From Micropterix aruncella (taxonomy: Eukaryota > Arthropoda > Insecta > Lepidoptera > Micropterigidae), in contig OX155952.1 in NCBI GenBank assembly GCA_944548615.1, forward strand, positions 31,822,278 through 31,886,277: a stretch of 64,000 nt of DNA, written 5' to 3'. The first letter of the stretch is position 1. Each line of letters opens with the position of its first letter. The position numbers and the translations under genes were made by a program. A model generated the notes under the pieces. It was not told where the DNA came from, made no database searches, and saw only the letters and a program-made list of their open reading frames with translations. This document shows, piece by piece, positions 1 through 11,449 of this stretch.

Positions 1-1612
1 TCCACCGCGTGAAGGTGAACAGTGAAGCCGTTCCGGGTTACGGCATTTGCAAGATCATGGTATTTATTTAATTTGTACTCGTGGTCTTTTGGGATATTTG
101 ATTCCCATGGAACAGTTAATTCTACAATAAGAGCCACCTTCCGAGATAGAGAGTAAAGAGTTATATCTGGACGGAGGGCTGTGCCTCCGAGACTTTCAGG
201 GAATTTATACTGCTTAGAGACCGAATCAACCTCAAGAATCCAATCTGTAGCTTTCTCGATTATTGAGAAGGGTTTTGTAGTTAAATGTTTTTTGCCTTTA
301 GAGCCATCCCGCACAAACTGTATTGGGGGTTTGGAGGATACTGTCAAACCCTTGTTGGCACGAGCCACTGAGAGACTAATTACCTCGCGAATAACAGCGA
401 GAACTTTGTCATGGCGGTAAGTGTACCGTCCTTGATCTAAGGCCACCTTGCAGCCAGCTAGAATGTGTCTAGCTGTGCAAGGGGTATTGCTACAGAGGGG
501 ACAAGAACTATCCTCGGCAAAGCTCCAACGAGCGAGGTTACTGGGGTCTGGAAGTGTATGCTGAAAGGCATTCAAATAAAATTTCAGCATCTCTGGCGTC
601 CAGTCATAGAGCATTACCTTCCAGTGCATTGGAGGCGGAATGCAAAAGTCCCCAATTGTTGTCCAATCATTCTGGCATTGAAGACCAATAGCATGAGCCA
701 TACTCTTGCTGTCGTAATCTCCCCGCAAAAGAGACTTCTTCAAGTCCACGTCGCTCGTGGTTGTACTGCCATACCCCAGACCAGTGCCATTCTGGCTGAT
801 TCCAGTAAGGAACTTTTTGTGGAAGTCTACGCGGGCTTGTAGATCATTTGAATCACTACGGCCACTTATTACGTGCTTCGATATTGCCGGATCTTTGAAA
901 TTGTACAGAATCGAATTTTTGGTTATTCTGGAGTTGGCGTAGAGCAGAGAGGGCAGTTTAAGCGCTAGCCCAAAATTTTGTTTGGACCTGAAGAGAGTCG
1001 AGGGGTCAGCTGGTTTGGCTAAGGACAGCCAGGATTTTAAACTAGCTGTCACCAGCGCATCTAGACGGGACAGTTGGGTTTTGGTAAAATCGTATATAAG
1101 AAAGGGCCATGACAAATGTGACGTTAGATAATTGTCATAGATCCAGGCCTTACGAGGACCAGAAATTAGCAAGGCATCTATTTTCGCCAGGCAACTTTTG
1201 AAATGCTCTATAACATGATCGCCCGAGACGTCTTTTCCCTGATGGGTGATTTTTCTGCCAAGGAATTTGAAATGATTGTTTGGGTCTATAAGGGAGATAT
1301 TAGAGCCCTTATAGACCAATTTGGGGTCATAGGATGTAAATTTTGTGCCTATGCGGGCGAGTCCAAGGCAAAAACATTTGGAGGGCTTCACTTTTATACA
1401 GCCTGACCAGTCGCAGAAAAGCTCCACTTTCTGTAATAGCAGGGAAAGCTGCTTGGGGCTTCTGGTGATGAAAGTTAGGTTGTCGGCAAAAGCGAGGCAC
1501 GACGAGGTGTATTGGCCGTCTGTTTTAAAACGGTAGCCCCACTTCCTGTCAAACTGGGTCAGGCTTTCCAGCAGTATATTAAAAACTATATTAAAAACCC
1601 GCCCATTGTGAA
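1..1612 (-). CDS. RLE-type non-LTR retrotransposon, 3' half of ORF (partial)
   Basis: Reading leftward from about 1612 to the window edge, one frame stays open for about 537 codons. It encodes the late reverse transcriptase and the C-terminus of a LINE polyprotein. The RT motif C reads FADN at 1490-1479, where FADD is usual. A long thumb/linker follows, then a CCHC knuckle (CPLC, then H and C; about 503-450) and a restriction-like endonuclease domain with RPD at about 167-175 and ELTVPWE at about 124-104. CCHC followed by this endonuclease is the layout of the R2/R4/NeSL/Hero group, in which the protein nicks target DNA and primes reverse transcription. The frame runs open beyond 1612, but RT homology stops there (last recognisable piece LLESL), so the copy is 5'-truncated or interrupted. 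A 12-bp direct duplication (tatattaaaaac) sits at the break. The stop lies outside the window. The D-to-N change in FADN probably inactivates the RT. The clade within the RLE group is uncertain. Confidence 0.85.
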
Positions 1613-2062
1613 ATTTCACAAAAAAAAGTAGAAACATAAACAAACAATACTTCTCAACCCCCCTCCCCCTTAATTCCCCCTCACCGCTACCGGATAGGGT
1701 TGAATCGTGAGTTGGACCAGCCCAAGAAAACGAGCGGGTGTTTAGTGGCCTAACTACGCGAGAACCATTAGCTGTCCCTCAGCAACAGCGATGATCATTT
1801 ATTGTCTTCGGCGATTCTACCGAACGATCGATTCTTCACACTTTAGGAAGCTTCTTCAGTTCTTTTGGGATAGACATCCGGCTCATATGTATAGCAATCA
1901 TCCTGTTACAAACGGTGGTGAACGGTTTCCTGCAGCTTGGGCCACAAGATCCATTTTGTTCTCGGATCGGCTTAACTCACGATTCATCTCCTATTCAGAA
2001 GCCTTCTCGAGTGGAAGGCTACCTCGGGTAAAACTCCCGTGTCTCAGGCCTCAAAGCTGGTG
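1613..2062. other. Unassigned stretch between LINE and family A copy
   Basis: No coding signal or repeat relationship to the rest of the window was recognised. It starts with a C-rich tract (about 1658-1680) and then moderately GC-rich single-copy-looking sequence. The short frames here show no family resemblance. Confidence 0.4.
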
Positions 2063-2625
2063 GACCGGTTTCTTCCGGCCAGATTGCATCCCGGCGCCAC
2101 TGGACGGTTTGCGCACCGGTCGGCGAAGCCAATCGGCTGTGCATTCTGACTAATTGCTGAAGGGGTCTGGAGACTATGGAAATATACTGTTTCCTAAGCA
2201 GTGGGGGTGGATGTTGACCTGTTGTCATGCCACTCTTGAAATGACCTTGGGCCACTCGATCCCGTGTGGCACTACGGGCAAAAAACGACCAGGTCCGCGA
2301 TAAATTCAAACTGAATTACCGCTGTAATACAACAGGTAGAGGTTGCTTAAGCGACTTCGGACCCCTAGCCAGTCGGGAGGACGGAGGTATCCTGAAGGTT
2401 AATTCCAGACGGAGATATCCTGCCAATACTGATAGTTCTGTACCTTTCCCGGTGCCTCGCCGTAAGGCGTCGGTCTCTAACAGGTTGCTGGTGAACTAGA
2501 CAGTAGATTGTCTTGTCCCCAAGTCTTTTACAATCATCCCACAGCTAAAAGAACGACCTATATCGTTATACGAGTCTGGGGTGACGGGTTCGCCCGTTGC
2601 AGTCGACACCGCCCTACTGTTACAA
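2063..2625 (+). repeat. Dispersed repeat family A, copy 1
   Basis: Aligns by eye with the copies near 12.6-13.2, 37.6-38.2 (reverse) and 49.4-50.0 kb. Shared landmarks in order are tttgcgcac, gccaatcg, ctcttgaaa, gatcccg, gtccgcgat, the segment around cgtaaggcgt, and the 3' end gacgggttcgcccgttg followed by agtcgaca. It is about 560 bp and moderately GC-rich against an AT-rich background. Class unknown: no terminal inverted repeats or poly(A)-like tail were seen. Confidence 0.7.
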
Positions 2626-2964
2626 ACGGTCTTTTATTATCTACGTAATATTAACATCATATTTGGTTTTAGAAAAATGACTTTGATGACTGACGGCGAC
2701 AGGTATTTCGACGATTAATCAATCCTCTGTGGCGCAGTATTAATCGAAAGTTTCTATAGCGTCGCATAATAAATTGGTGCTAAATTTTACGCTCCCGCGC
2801 AACATTGGCCTCCATAGAGCCCACTTAGATATGCATTATTCACACTTTCTTCACGGCAAGTGGAGTGCGTAAATCGGTCCGCTATGCTCGCCTTTGGTGA
2901 GAAATTTGTACAATACATAGGCGTATTTATAATGTAGCCGTATTGAAAATGGTACCACGGATGA

Positions 2965-3195
2965 TTTATTTATTTATTTCAAATATTATTCAGAAGCCTT
3001 ACAGACTAATCCAATTCGCCCTAGAATATTAAATGTAGATTATAATAACTGACTTATGATACATAAGTAAGCTAATGCTGACATTAAAACAAAATAAAAA
3101 GTAAAAACTAAATAAAACAATGTATCTATTTACGATAAAAATGAGTAGATAGCGGAAACTTGCCTTTTTAGCAGCCATTGGACAATACGACTTGC
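2965..3195 (-). mobile_element. LINE 3' end (UTR and last codons)
   Basis: Homologous to the 3' part of the LINE at 13873-14560. Both begin on the plus strand with a ttatttattt tail, share the text around caaatattatt, attcgccct and aaactaaataaaa, and end in the C-terminal codons ('WLLKRQ' here, 'WQLKRQ' in the other copy). It is therefore a heavily 5'-truncated copy on the minus strand. No target duplication was found. Confidence 0.7.
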
Positions 3196-3199
3196 GTTA

Positions 3200-3530
3200 C
3201 ACAAAGCGAACTATTGTATTTATAATTATTTTCATTGCGGTTTTTTTAATGATATATTTGTGGTTTATGTATTATCGATAGATGCATATATCCGAAAATA
3301 GAAGTGTTTGGTATTGTGAGAACCGTTATGTCATCCCAAGTGCTCAATTGCCAAATAAATAATTATCTAAATGTCCAAATGTCAATAAATTTAGATAAAT
3401 ATATCGTGTATAGTATCAAATGAAAAGTTTGATGGAGTACATACGGATAAATACACAAACCACAAATATTTCATAAAAAACGTTGTCGTCAAAATGTAAA
3501 AATGTATGAAATTTTGAAATTGAAAATTGA
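3200..3530. repeat. Family C, two partial copies head to head
   Basis: 3205-3297 matches the 3' part of family C in reverse (the gtatttataatt and ggtttatgta segments). 3298-3500 matches family C in forward orientation (ttatgtcatccc, aaatgtccaaatg, aaatatatcgtg, taaaccacaa). The two partial copies thus form an inverted arrangement. Class unknown. Confidence 0.6.
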
Positions 3531-3944
3531 AATTGTCCAAATTTCATACAAATGCTTATTTGTTAAAAATGATATTCAAGCACAGCTCAATTCCTAAGGG
3601 CCGTAAAGACGTACTGCCGATGCAAGCCCCTGGTATTTACAAAATCGAGTGTGTGTATGCTGTATTATATCAAACAGACGAAATGCCCCATTATGACTCG
3701 AGTAATGAAACACATTAAGATAACCTCTTAAAATCATAAGTTAAACTCTTTGAGGACCATAAGATTACGGTAGATTTTGGAAATTTTCGATACATAGAAC
3801 TGTTAAAGGACGATGTAAATAACATGTATGTCAAGTTTTGTCAAATTGGTTGATTAGATTTTGTATAAATTGAAGGGACATAAGTGTCCCTGTGGTCCAT
3901 AAAAATGTGGTTTCCCAGTACGACAAAAGCATATACGGAGCATA

Positions 3945-4200
3945 CGGTAAAGCATACGGATATATACATGTTGACCCCCCCCCCCCAGACGATTAGGACT
4001 ATTTCCAGACTGAAGTCTGTCTGTGAGTCTGTGTGTCTGTGTGTCTGTGTGTCTGTGTGTCTGTGTGTATTCCTCCAGGATAGCGCCTAAAGGCTTCGTC
4101 CGATTGAGCTGACATTTAGCATTTAGGCATCGCTTGGTCATGGTAAGAGTTGAAAAGATTGTGGTTGAAATCGGTCAACGGTAGTTGAAATCGGTATTTT
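3945..4200 (+). repeat. Dispersed repeat family B, copy 1
   Basis: Order of landmarks: a C-run (about 3967-3986), agacgatta, ccagactgaagtctgtctg, an octamer array (gtctgtgt repeated about five times, to 4065), cctccaggatagcgcc, ccgattgagctga, gcatcgcttggtcatgg, gagttgaaa. The same order recurs at 20.64, 40.6 and (reverse) 60.2-60.5 kb. The octamer array is expanded in this copy. Class unknown. Confidence 0.7.
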
Positions 4201-5426
4201 CTTCGTCTAAACATGCGGGCGGCCAGTGCCATCTATTACCGCGTACCTATGTCACTGCGTACTTCTACTTATGAACCGCGGCTGCGGTTCGTGTCTTTGT
4301 TTAGACGCCGATTTGCGCGTATAAGCGTTTTCACTGGATTTCCGCTAGGTGGCGTTACGCTACTAAACAAATGTTCCGATTTTGCTCGGAATAAGATGAG
4401 ATGTTATTTATGGTTATAAATTCCAATGAGTCGACGATAACACATCTTTCAACATACGTATGACAGTTACTGTGATTCTGGGAAGTGTTGTCGGGAAAGA
4501 CTGGGGGTGATATGATTGATTTTTTATAAGTTGTTATCATGTCTTACGATGTCTATTTATCTTTTAACAACTTTTAATATCCAAAACTCGAGGAGATCAG
4601 ATTAGCATTTTAGTTGGTATTATGAACACTTAAAGCATGTTTTTGTTTAAAACGAAGTGATATTCTGTCGCATATTTGTCTCCAAAGCTCTACAATGTAC
4701 TGTTTTATAAATTGTCCTAGCATATGTAAAATTAATTATTTCAAGACAGATATTTATTAACAATTTCGGCGAGGAACTTTAAAAGGTAGGTAGGTCTTAT
4801 CAAATTATCTTTCTAAAGCCTACCACTATGTAGTTCAAATTTAAATCGGCCATTTTAATCGACAGATTTACAGAATAACCCTCCTGCTCTATTCTTCTAA
4901 GTAGCCTCGGCAATTCTGCGTATTAATTAATTCTCTACTAAATAATGAAATCGATGCGAGTCTACTCGACAGCCATTGTGGCAAATTCCTCATGTCCATC
5001 GAACCGATCGTCTAAAGAAAAACTATCAATTCGTTGATGGCATGTGATGCGTAGTTGCTGCTAGAATGGCGCATCCTAATTTCATTTATTTAGATGCGTG
5101 AATGTGGTACATGCGTTTTGTTGAACAATAGTTATGCGTTTTCTCTTTATGGGGCCGGTGGCATCGCGACGCGACGTCGCTTGTCGATTGCACAACTGCG
5201 CGAGCGTACGCGACGCAACGTCTGCGGATTTTCTGTCATGTGTCATTATGGTCTGTACAATTTTTGTGTCAGTTTGTCGCTGAAAATGCTGCTGGTCAAA
5301 TGCAGGTATACACAAAGCGTAGCGGTACTTTTACATATGAAGTATTACGGATCAGAACGATCAAAGTGAATTTGACATTTAAGATTAGATATATTTTACG
5401 GGGTATAAATTTAAGTAAAATGTATT
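4201..5426. other. Unassigned stretch
   Basis: Mostly AT-rich with no recognised repeat. A GC-richer part at 5080-5250 holds overlapping frames on both strands that do not resemble known proteins. I see nothing I can name here. Confidence 0.4.
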
Positions 5427-5810
5427 TTTTAACACGCTTTTATTAGGTCGACCTGTATGTAACTATGTAATGGAATCTAAGGAAACTAATTTAACCATCT
5501 TCCAAGGATCGTAGCGTCATGAAAATTGGCAGCTGTATGTAGTTCTGATGACAATACAATAATATGGTACTGTCGAACTGATCTGATAATAGAGTCGGAA
5601 GATATGAACTGGAACTTCATGATGGAACATCGTATCATAGCTGTGTTTGGACTTGTTAGAACAGTCTTGGAATGAACTTTGACCACGATTAGGTTTCAAG
5701 GTCTGATGATGAATCCGGAAGATAGGCACTGGCATTCCATGATGAAATATCGTATCATAGCCGTGTTTGGACCGGCTTTTTTTTAAGTGCATTTATAAAA
5801 GCGTGTTTTA
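5427..5810. mobile_element. Family H: TIR element with internal 120-bp repeats, copy 1
   Basis: The left end reads ttttaacacgcttttatta and the right end, reversed, reads taaaacacgcttttat, forming a terminal inverted repeat of about 17 bp. After a conserved leader (ggtcgacctgtatgtaac, then gatcgtagcgtcatga) come degenerate direct repeats of about 120 bp containing tcatgatggaa, atcgtatcatagc, gtgtttgga, gaatgaactttgaccacg and gtctgatgatgaa. A longer copy lies at 44855-45394. It looks non-autonomous. Confidence 0.7.
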
Positions 5811-6239
5811 AGTGTTTTTTTTAAGCTATTTATTTATTTAGATACTAAACTATATTTGGTTAACAGTCAATATATATTTTCTTCTCCCTTAAACAAACCT
5901 CTCCCTAAAAGGTTCTATTTTAAGTTAGTATTTTTTTTAAATGGAATTACATGTTTATTTTAATTGACTTTGATCGTTGTTTTTTGTAACAATTCATACA
6001 CTTTGTGGCGCGAACGCGTGGCCTCAGGGAGATTGTGCAATGATAATGAGTACCACTGCCTTACACGTTAACCGTTGTAACGGCCCAGCAACAATATAAT
6101 TCAATGACCACTTTAATATAACACGTGTTACATTTTTAACATGAATTTTATCTGACATCATTAACAATATAATTAACGAGAAATTGAAGTGTGTCTTTCC
6201 CCATCAGCGATATTTTTTTTGTCTTTCATTCTGCGTACT

Positions 6240-6400
6240 TTTTTAACATTTCAACGCCATAATGTTGGGTATATAAACGGCGATATTTCCTGTATAAAAT
6301 CACTCTGTTCACTCGATCCAACTACGATGGTCAGCGTCTCTGTGTACATTAATTTATAGATAATAAATTGTTAAAATATTAATATTTGTGTTTTTCTACT
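6240..6400 (+). promoter_or_regulatory. Possible LTR-like or host core promoter
   Basis: A TATA-like box (tatataaac, about 6270) is followed about 30 bp later by an initiator-like tcactctgttcac and, about 70 bp on, by ataataaa as a possible polyadenylation signal. This compact order resembles a retrotransposon LTR, and tgtaacggcc at 6074 could be a left end. No second LTR or internal region was found, so this is tentative. Confidence 0.22.
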
Positions 6401-6429
6401 CTGTCCGGCTGAGGTAAAATCGACTCAAA

Positions 6430-7570
6430 ATTGAATCTGGTCTTCGCACAGCATCATAAACGAGAGACCAGGCCACTCTCAATACCGTATTCATATAGGG
6501 CAGTCGTCTTCCTACACGACAGTTGTCTTCATCGACGTCAAAAAGATGTTCGACCAAGTCTGGCACGATGGTGTCCGCTTCAGCTGGCGATCCAGACTAC
6601 GAGACCGCGCCAGATCCCAGATGGGATCTGGTCCTTTTTTTCTACCCGGAAGAGCGTTGTTCGTTGAGGTAGAAGATCCACCCCATAAAAGTCAAGGACC
6701 CTCAGATAAGCTGCCTATCGCCATTACTCTACAGCAGGGGTCTCCAAACTACAGCCCGCGGGCCAAATCCAGCCTGACAGTGTCATCAATCCGGCCCGCG
6801 ACAGCTAATGGCTTATTGTTGTTATTGTTGTTGTGATAAGTTGGATTAAAAGACACAGAATAATAATAGGTCGGTTTTATTTACTTGCTAGGTAAAGTAT
6901 AATGACAAGTATAATACGCAAAAAAATAACTTAAGTTTAAAATAACAAATAATTGATATGAATCCCACAAATATTATAAACATTATATATAACATATAAA
7001 CACAACATACACAATTCTAATGAGGTTTATATGTAATGGCGATTTCGCACTGACTATAGTTTTTAGTTGTGGACTAATTTTACTTCTGCTCATTTTACTG
7101 ATGCTCATTGATTAACTTAGATCTGTAAACATTGTCTGTGTAATTCATTTTGGAGAATATTTTCTCACACAAATAGGTAGACCAAAAAATCATTATTAAG
7201 TTTATTTTCATTATTTAGTTTATTTTTATATCAGCCAATAATTTTCTTTCCCTAAGAGTAAAGACCAAATAAAAAATGTCAATGGATAAAGGGGAAGGGT
7301 GGGGGGGGGGGGTTTCTGTACTTCCGACTGCATTGCTAGGAGACAGATTTCAAAAACGGTTTTGGCCCTTGGAACTTATTGAAGTAATTAGTATGGCCCT
7401 AAAGCTGGAAAGTTTGGACAACCCTGCTCTGCAGTATTACAACACCATCGATATCCCGCCGCATCGGCACGGAGCTGGCGCTTTTCACAGGCAACGCGAT
7501 CTATATGGCGTCTTCGACTAACATAAAAAAGGGGCCATGAAATTGCAGCAGCGAATTGATACATTGTCAA
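6430..7570 (+). pseudogene. LINE reverse transcriptase pseudogene split by a hAT element
   Basis: Left part (6510-6734) reads TVVFIDVKKMFDQVWHDGV, the RT motif A region in which AFDRVWHDGL is typical, and then FFLPGRALFVEVED, like the usual FLSDRTFFVKV. It breaks off where motif B should be. The right part (7435-7570) continues with TELALFTGNAIYMASST, matching the motif C region; the expected FADD is FTGN, so the catalytic pair is lost. Between them sits the hAT element 6735-7426. The layout and wording are jockey-like. The copy has substitutions, frame problems and no flanking ORF, so it is dead. Confidence 0.75.
6735..7426 (-). mobile_element. Degenerate hAT element
   Basis: The left end is CAGGGGTCTCCAAACT and the right end, reversed, is CAGGGTTGTCCAAACT, a standard hAT terminal inverted repeat. 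Flanks are ctctacag and ctctgcag, an 8-bp target duplication with one change. On the minus strand at about 7172-7098 a remnant reads VCEKIFSKMNYTDNVYRSK, resembling the C-terminus of hAT transposases of the ZBED/GTF2IRD2-like type. The rest is AT-rich and non-coding. Transposition of this copy would need a source in trans. Confidence 0.8.
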
Positions 7571-7579
7571 AGTGATGTG

Positions 7580-8830
7580 ATTTTTTTCATTGCGGGTGCT
7601 CCCATAAATATGGCCAGAGTCACTTAATATTCACTCTCGACTAGCAATGACGTCTATTAATTTTATCTTCTATATTATACAACAAAAGACATGTATTTTA
7701 CTTTATGTATCCAGCCTTACATTGTAACCATTACATTTGTAATTTTAAGATCAATAAAATGTTGTTATTATGTTGATGTTAATTATAACCAAAAGTACAA
7801 TTGAATAAAGGGCCCTAGGGTCGTTTTCCTTGGGGATAGAAGCCGATTGTTTGTTTTGTTGATTTCCAAGCTCGGGTAGACAAAATGACCTCAGTCGTTA
7901 AAACTATACTCGGTTAGCTTCTGCTCCATCCACCTTACTGAAATATAGATGACTAAGATGACGAATTATCAGGCGTGAGTTATCATTTGCTAAGGGTGAA
8001 CCCTCTACCCCATAATGTTTTAATGATCTGTGTCGTTCTTTAACCCTGGAATGAGTCGCATCTACTTTAAGGCTCAGACGATCAAAAATCCAGTTCCACC
8101 ACAAGCCCGCCATTTGCCAATTTTAAACCCCAATTCACTGGGAAGTGCCACTTGGTAGAGCATCCTCACACCCTGATTATCAAATTTTCAATAATTTATC
8201 CGAAGTCAGTCTGGTTTCGGAAACCAAAATACACAAGCTGGCCATCGGGCCCAAAATCCTTCCTTGCATGGGGACATACAACCCTCTATGATGACCTATC
8301 ATCTGTTTGGTGCCTACCACTTTAGAAGTACCAGAAGACCAAAATTGTAGAACCAAAGTTCTTTACTTGGGAATATAAAACAACCTCCTGCATTTTAGTA
8401 ATGTTTAGAACTATTCCAATATTCGTTAACTATGTATATAAAATCGATCTAGTGTGGAGAAATTAAATGAATGTTAAGATTTAGATAAATTTAATATAGA
8501 GGAAGAAATTGAATTATAAAAGAATTTGAGTTGTGTGCAGTGAACGATGGCTAAATAAAATCACATCACAGAATTCAAAAGTAATCGGCCCACCACAAAG
8601 ATTGAAAATCGATATTCAAAAGAAACAGACAATAATGTTGTCAATCTCTCGTAATAATAGCTGATACATAAAATATAGTGTTTGATTTAAATAAAAATTC
8701 TTTTCCACCCACATTAGTTTATAGCAATGCGTTAGTGATAGTGCAGTGGCGTAGATATGGAGTTGGGGTTCCTTTTAAAACTCATACAAAGAATATTTTT
8801 TCAATCATTATATTTGTCGACTAATTAAAC
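7580..8830. other. Unassigned stretch
   Basis: Contains no frame that I recognise. Near 8743 there is a single cagtggcgtagat motif, also seen at the ends of 10478-11055, which may be a lone element end. Confidence 0.35.
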
Positions 8831-8834
8831 AATT

Positions 8835-9895
8835 GAAATCGAAGGCTATCGGTGTTGTTTGACGTTATTAACACGATAAAACTGATTTCCCGTGTGAAGT
8901 TTGTAGCATCCGACGTTTCAGCGATATTGCAGCCGCCGTTGTCCAGGGTAGACTGAAGTGCTGTCAATCTTCATTCGGTGTTGTTCTGCGGGTAGGCGGC
9001 AAACTGCTGATATTATTGGGTAGATTATAACTGTGGAGAAGGCGGAATCGGCACACGCTAATTTTGGAAATCCGCGTGCACACAACACCCACTTTATCTT
9101 GTTTCGCGTGCTTGCGGTTGGCGATGGGATTTGAGAACATTTTAAGAAAAGAGTTCCACGAGTTTCAAGCCATCGTCTTTATTGAAGTTCTAGGTTCTCT
9201 TATTAACCCCTCAAATGAATGGCGATTAGCTCGGGTTGCCTACGGCAAAATGTATATAAATTTATATTTACATTTACATTTACATTTACATAGAGCGGGG
9301 TTTACTATAGAGCTATAGCATTACTATAGAGCGGATTACTATAAAGCGGCGCACATTTACATTTATATTTACATTTATATAAATTTATATACATTTTGTA
9401 TACATTTTGCCAAGGCATCCCTTAAGGGACGCCTCACATTTGAGGGGTTAATGACTTCCCGGATCATGCGGGGAAGTAAAATTGTTCTTTAGATAGCACA
9501 ATGGGATTTTTAAACAACACTAAGTGGTTAGTTCCGCTATTCAATATTTGTTCGCAGATCGCCGATTTTATATTTCGACGTTTTTAACAGCCTTGATGTG
9601 TTCCATCACTCAAGTTATTATGATCCGTTTCGTTTATTCAGCGTAAGCTGACCAACAGCTGTATATTATTTTATAGTAAACAGGGGTTTGCAGTAGTATT
9701 ACAACCTTGACGGGCCTCAGAGATCGAGCTATATTTTGGGTCGATTCGGAGTTACTGTATTGTCTTGCTTATTTGATCTGTCACGCCCTTGACCTGTGGT
9801 AAAAATGCTCGTGATCTACTTGGTTTCTGCGTTTCGTCTGTATTGCAATCACCGTGATTTTTTCTGTAACCATTTTCACTAAGGACAAGACAAGA
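8835..9895 (+). repeat. Dispersed repeat family G, copy 1 (interrupted)
   Basis: Matches 43075-43870 in order: aagactatcg-like start, gcgtgaa, gtagcatccgacgtttc, gcagccgccgttgtccag, gagaacattttaagaa, ttcccggatcatg, gttcgcagatcgccgattt, agagatcgagctatatttt, cgcccttgac, aaatgctcgtgat. It is split by the TTAA MITE at 9207-9447. Shorter foldback relatives occur at 31.0 and 57.3-57.9 kb. Class unknown. Confidence 0.7.
9207..9447. mobile_element. TTAA-flanked MITE (piggyBac-like), 241 bp
   Basis: TTAA at 9203-9206 and 9448-9451 flank ends CCCCTCAAATGAATGGCG and (reversed) CCCCTCAAATGTGAGGCG. Inside, tttacattt hexamer arrays occur in opposite orientation near both ends, so the whole element folds back. 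The uninterrupted relative of the host repeat near 43415 reads ttctatttcaatggcttccc, giving the pre-insertion state (TCAA for TTAA). TTAA duplication with CCC ends is the hallmark of the piggyBac superfamily. Confidence 0.8.
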
Positions 9896-10477
9896 ACAAA
9901 ACCGAAATAAATTGCACACTTCGACCGATACTAGGGAGATAATAGGTCAGCTTCCAAGAACACATCACTGGCGAGCAAGTGTGCTTAAAAAATGGAATAT
10001 TTGAACAAGCTCGATACTTGAAATGCGACCACTTTTAGAACCCGCCAGACTTACTCCGTATAAAATTGATACGTATATTAGGATCACATGTTGCATGTAT
10101 ATAACTAAGATTTTATTGGTATATCTTTTTTAAACAAAGGAACTATAGTAAAGGTCAATTCACACTTATGCACGCGTTACCGTGCATGCCGTCCAGCCAG
10201 GTACAAATTATTATTTTTAAATATTTGTTATATATAAACGAATCAAATTTTAGAGGGTTCGAATGATACTGAAACAGTACTTATACAATATGGCTAAATA
10301 ATCACATAGGGTCTGCTTTGATATGGCGGCAAACACATACGTATATATTAATACAGTTTTTGGCTACGACACTCAAACGTAAATTAATTGAATATAAACC
10401 AAATTCAGAGAAAAACACAATTAAAAATACATCGAATCGTAACTAGCTATAGCTAGAAAACCTGACGTAGGTGTAGA
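9896..10477. other. Unassigned AT-rich stretch
   Basis: No coding or repeat signal was recognised. Confidence 0.35.
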
Positions 10478-11055
10478 CAGAGTGGCGTAGATGACGTAGA
10501 AATGGAGGCGTAGATGGCAATTATTGCCATTATTATTTATACTAGAAATGACTGCGAAAGTGTGATATATTAAAATATAATATTTCTTACCACAAATTAT
10601 AGGATTTACAAATGTAAATTATGGATATACAGAATATAATATGTTATATTTTATTATGTTCTATTATATTATATATACATATGATATATTACTTTATATG
10701 TTATAATTAATGATATTATATTATATTGTGTTATGTTATGTTATATTATATTTTTTATATTATATTATGCTAAATTATATTACGTATTGTTTTTTTATGA
10801 GACGGAAGGACAGCAGGCAAGGCGTACAGGCTCAGCGAATACCACAGAACTTTGTATCCATCACCCCAACACAGGCGTATACCTAGTGGGGTGATGTAAT
10901 CCTGACAAGTAATGCCCTTTCGCGATTATTATAATATGTATTTTTTTAATGTGTAAAAAAAATGAACGCAATTTATTTTATGTAATTATAAAAAATAGGA
11001 TAAAATATAAAAAAATAAATAAATATTACGGTAATTATGACCATCTACGCCACTG
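10478..11055. mobile_element. Possible TIR element with cagtggcgtagatg-like ends
   Basis: The left end reads cagagtggcgtagatg and the right end, reversed, cagtggcgtagatgg. In between is very AT-rich sequence, with ttatattatatt runs at 10630-10790. No convincing target duplication was found. A third end-like motif lies at 8743. Tentative. Confidence 0.4.
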
Positions 11056-11449
11056 GCCATGGCGACAAAATAGAACATGTCTGTCGCACAGAAACTCAAT
11101 ACGCGTGTCAAATTGGAACACAGCATTAATAGCGGATTTTGTCATCTCGAATGTTGTCGACCACTGACATTATCGTAATTTTCAGCGATCGATAACCGCG
11201 AATAAAATTACAATATAAATTTTCATCGCCTCATACTGAATGTCACCCGCGGCCGTTACAGAGCTTGAAAGTTATTAACCATTTTATTGGAAGTGTCATT
11301 CATACATCGAACAGAGCTATACAGTTTACAGCTTTTACTAACATGGCTTTCAACGATAAATCTAGTGTGATAGCCTTATTATTTGTTTGTCACTTTTTGA
11401 TATGGAAGCTGTAAAAAACTGTTTTATATTTGTATCATAAATGTACCTC

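Noticed and set aside
2575..2620. tRNA-like B box (gggttcgcccg) at the end of family A as evidence for a tRNA gene
   Set aside because: No A box at tRNA spacing and no cloverleaf could be folded; the motif is only a loose match.
8835..9895. Family G as a degraded coding region (open pieces around MFSNPIA on the minus strand)
   Set aside because: The two long copies do not keep a common frame beyond about 20 codons.
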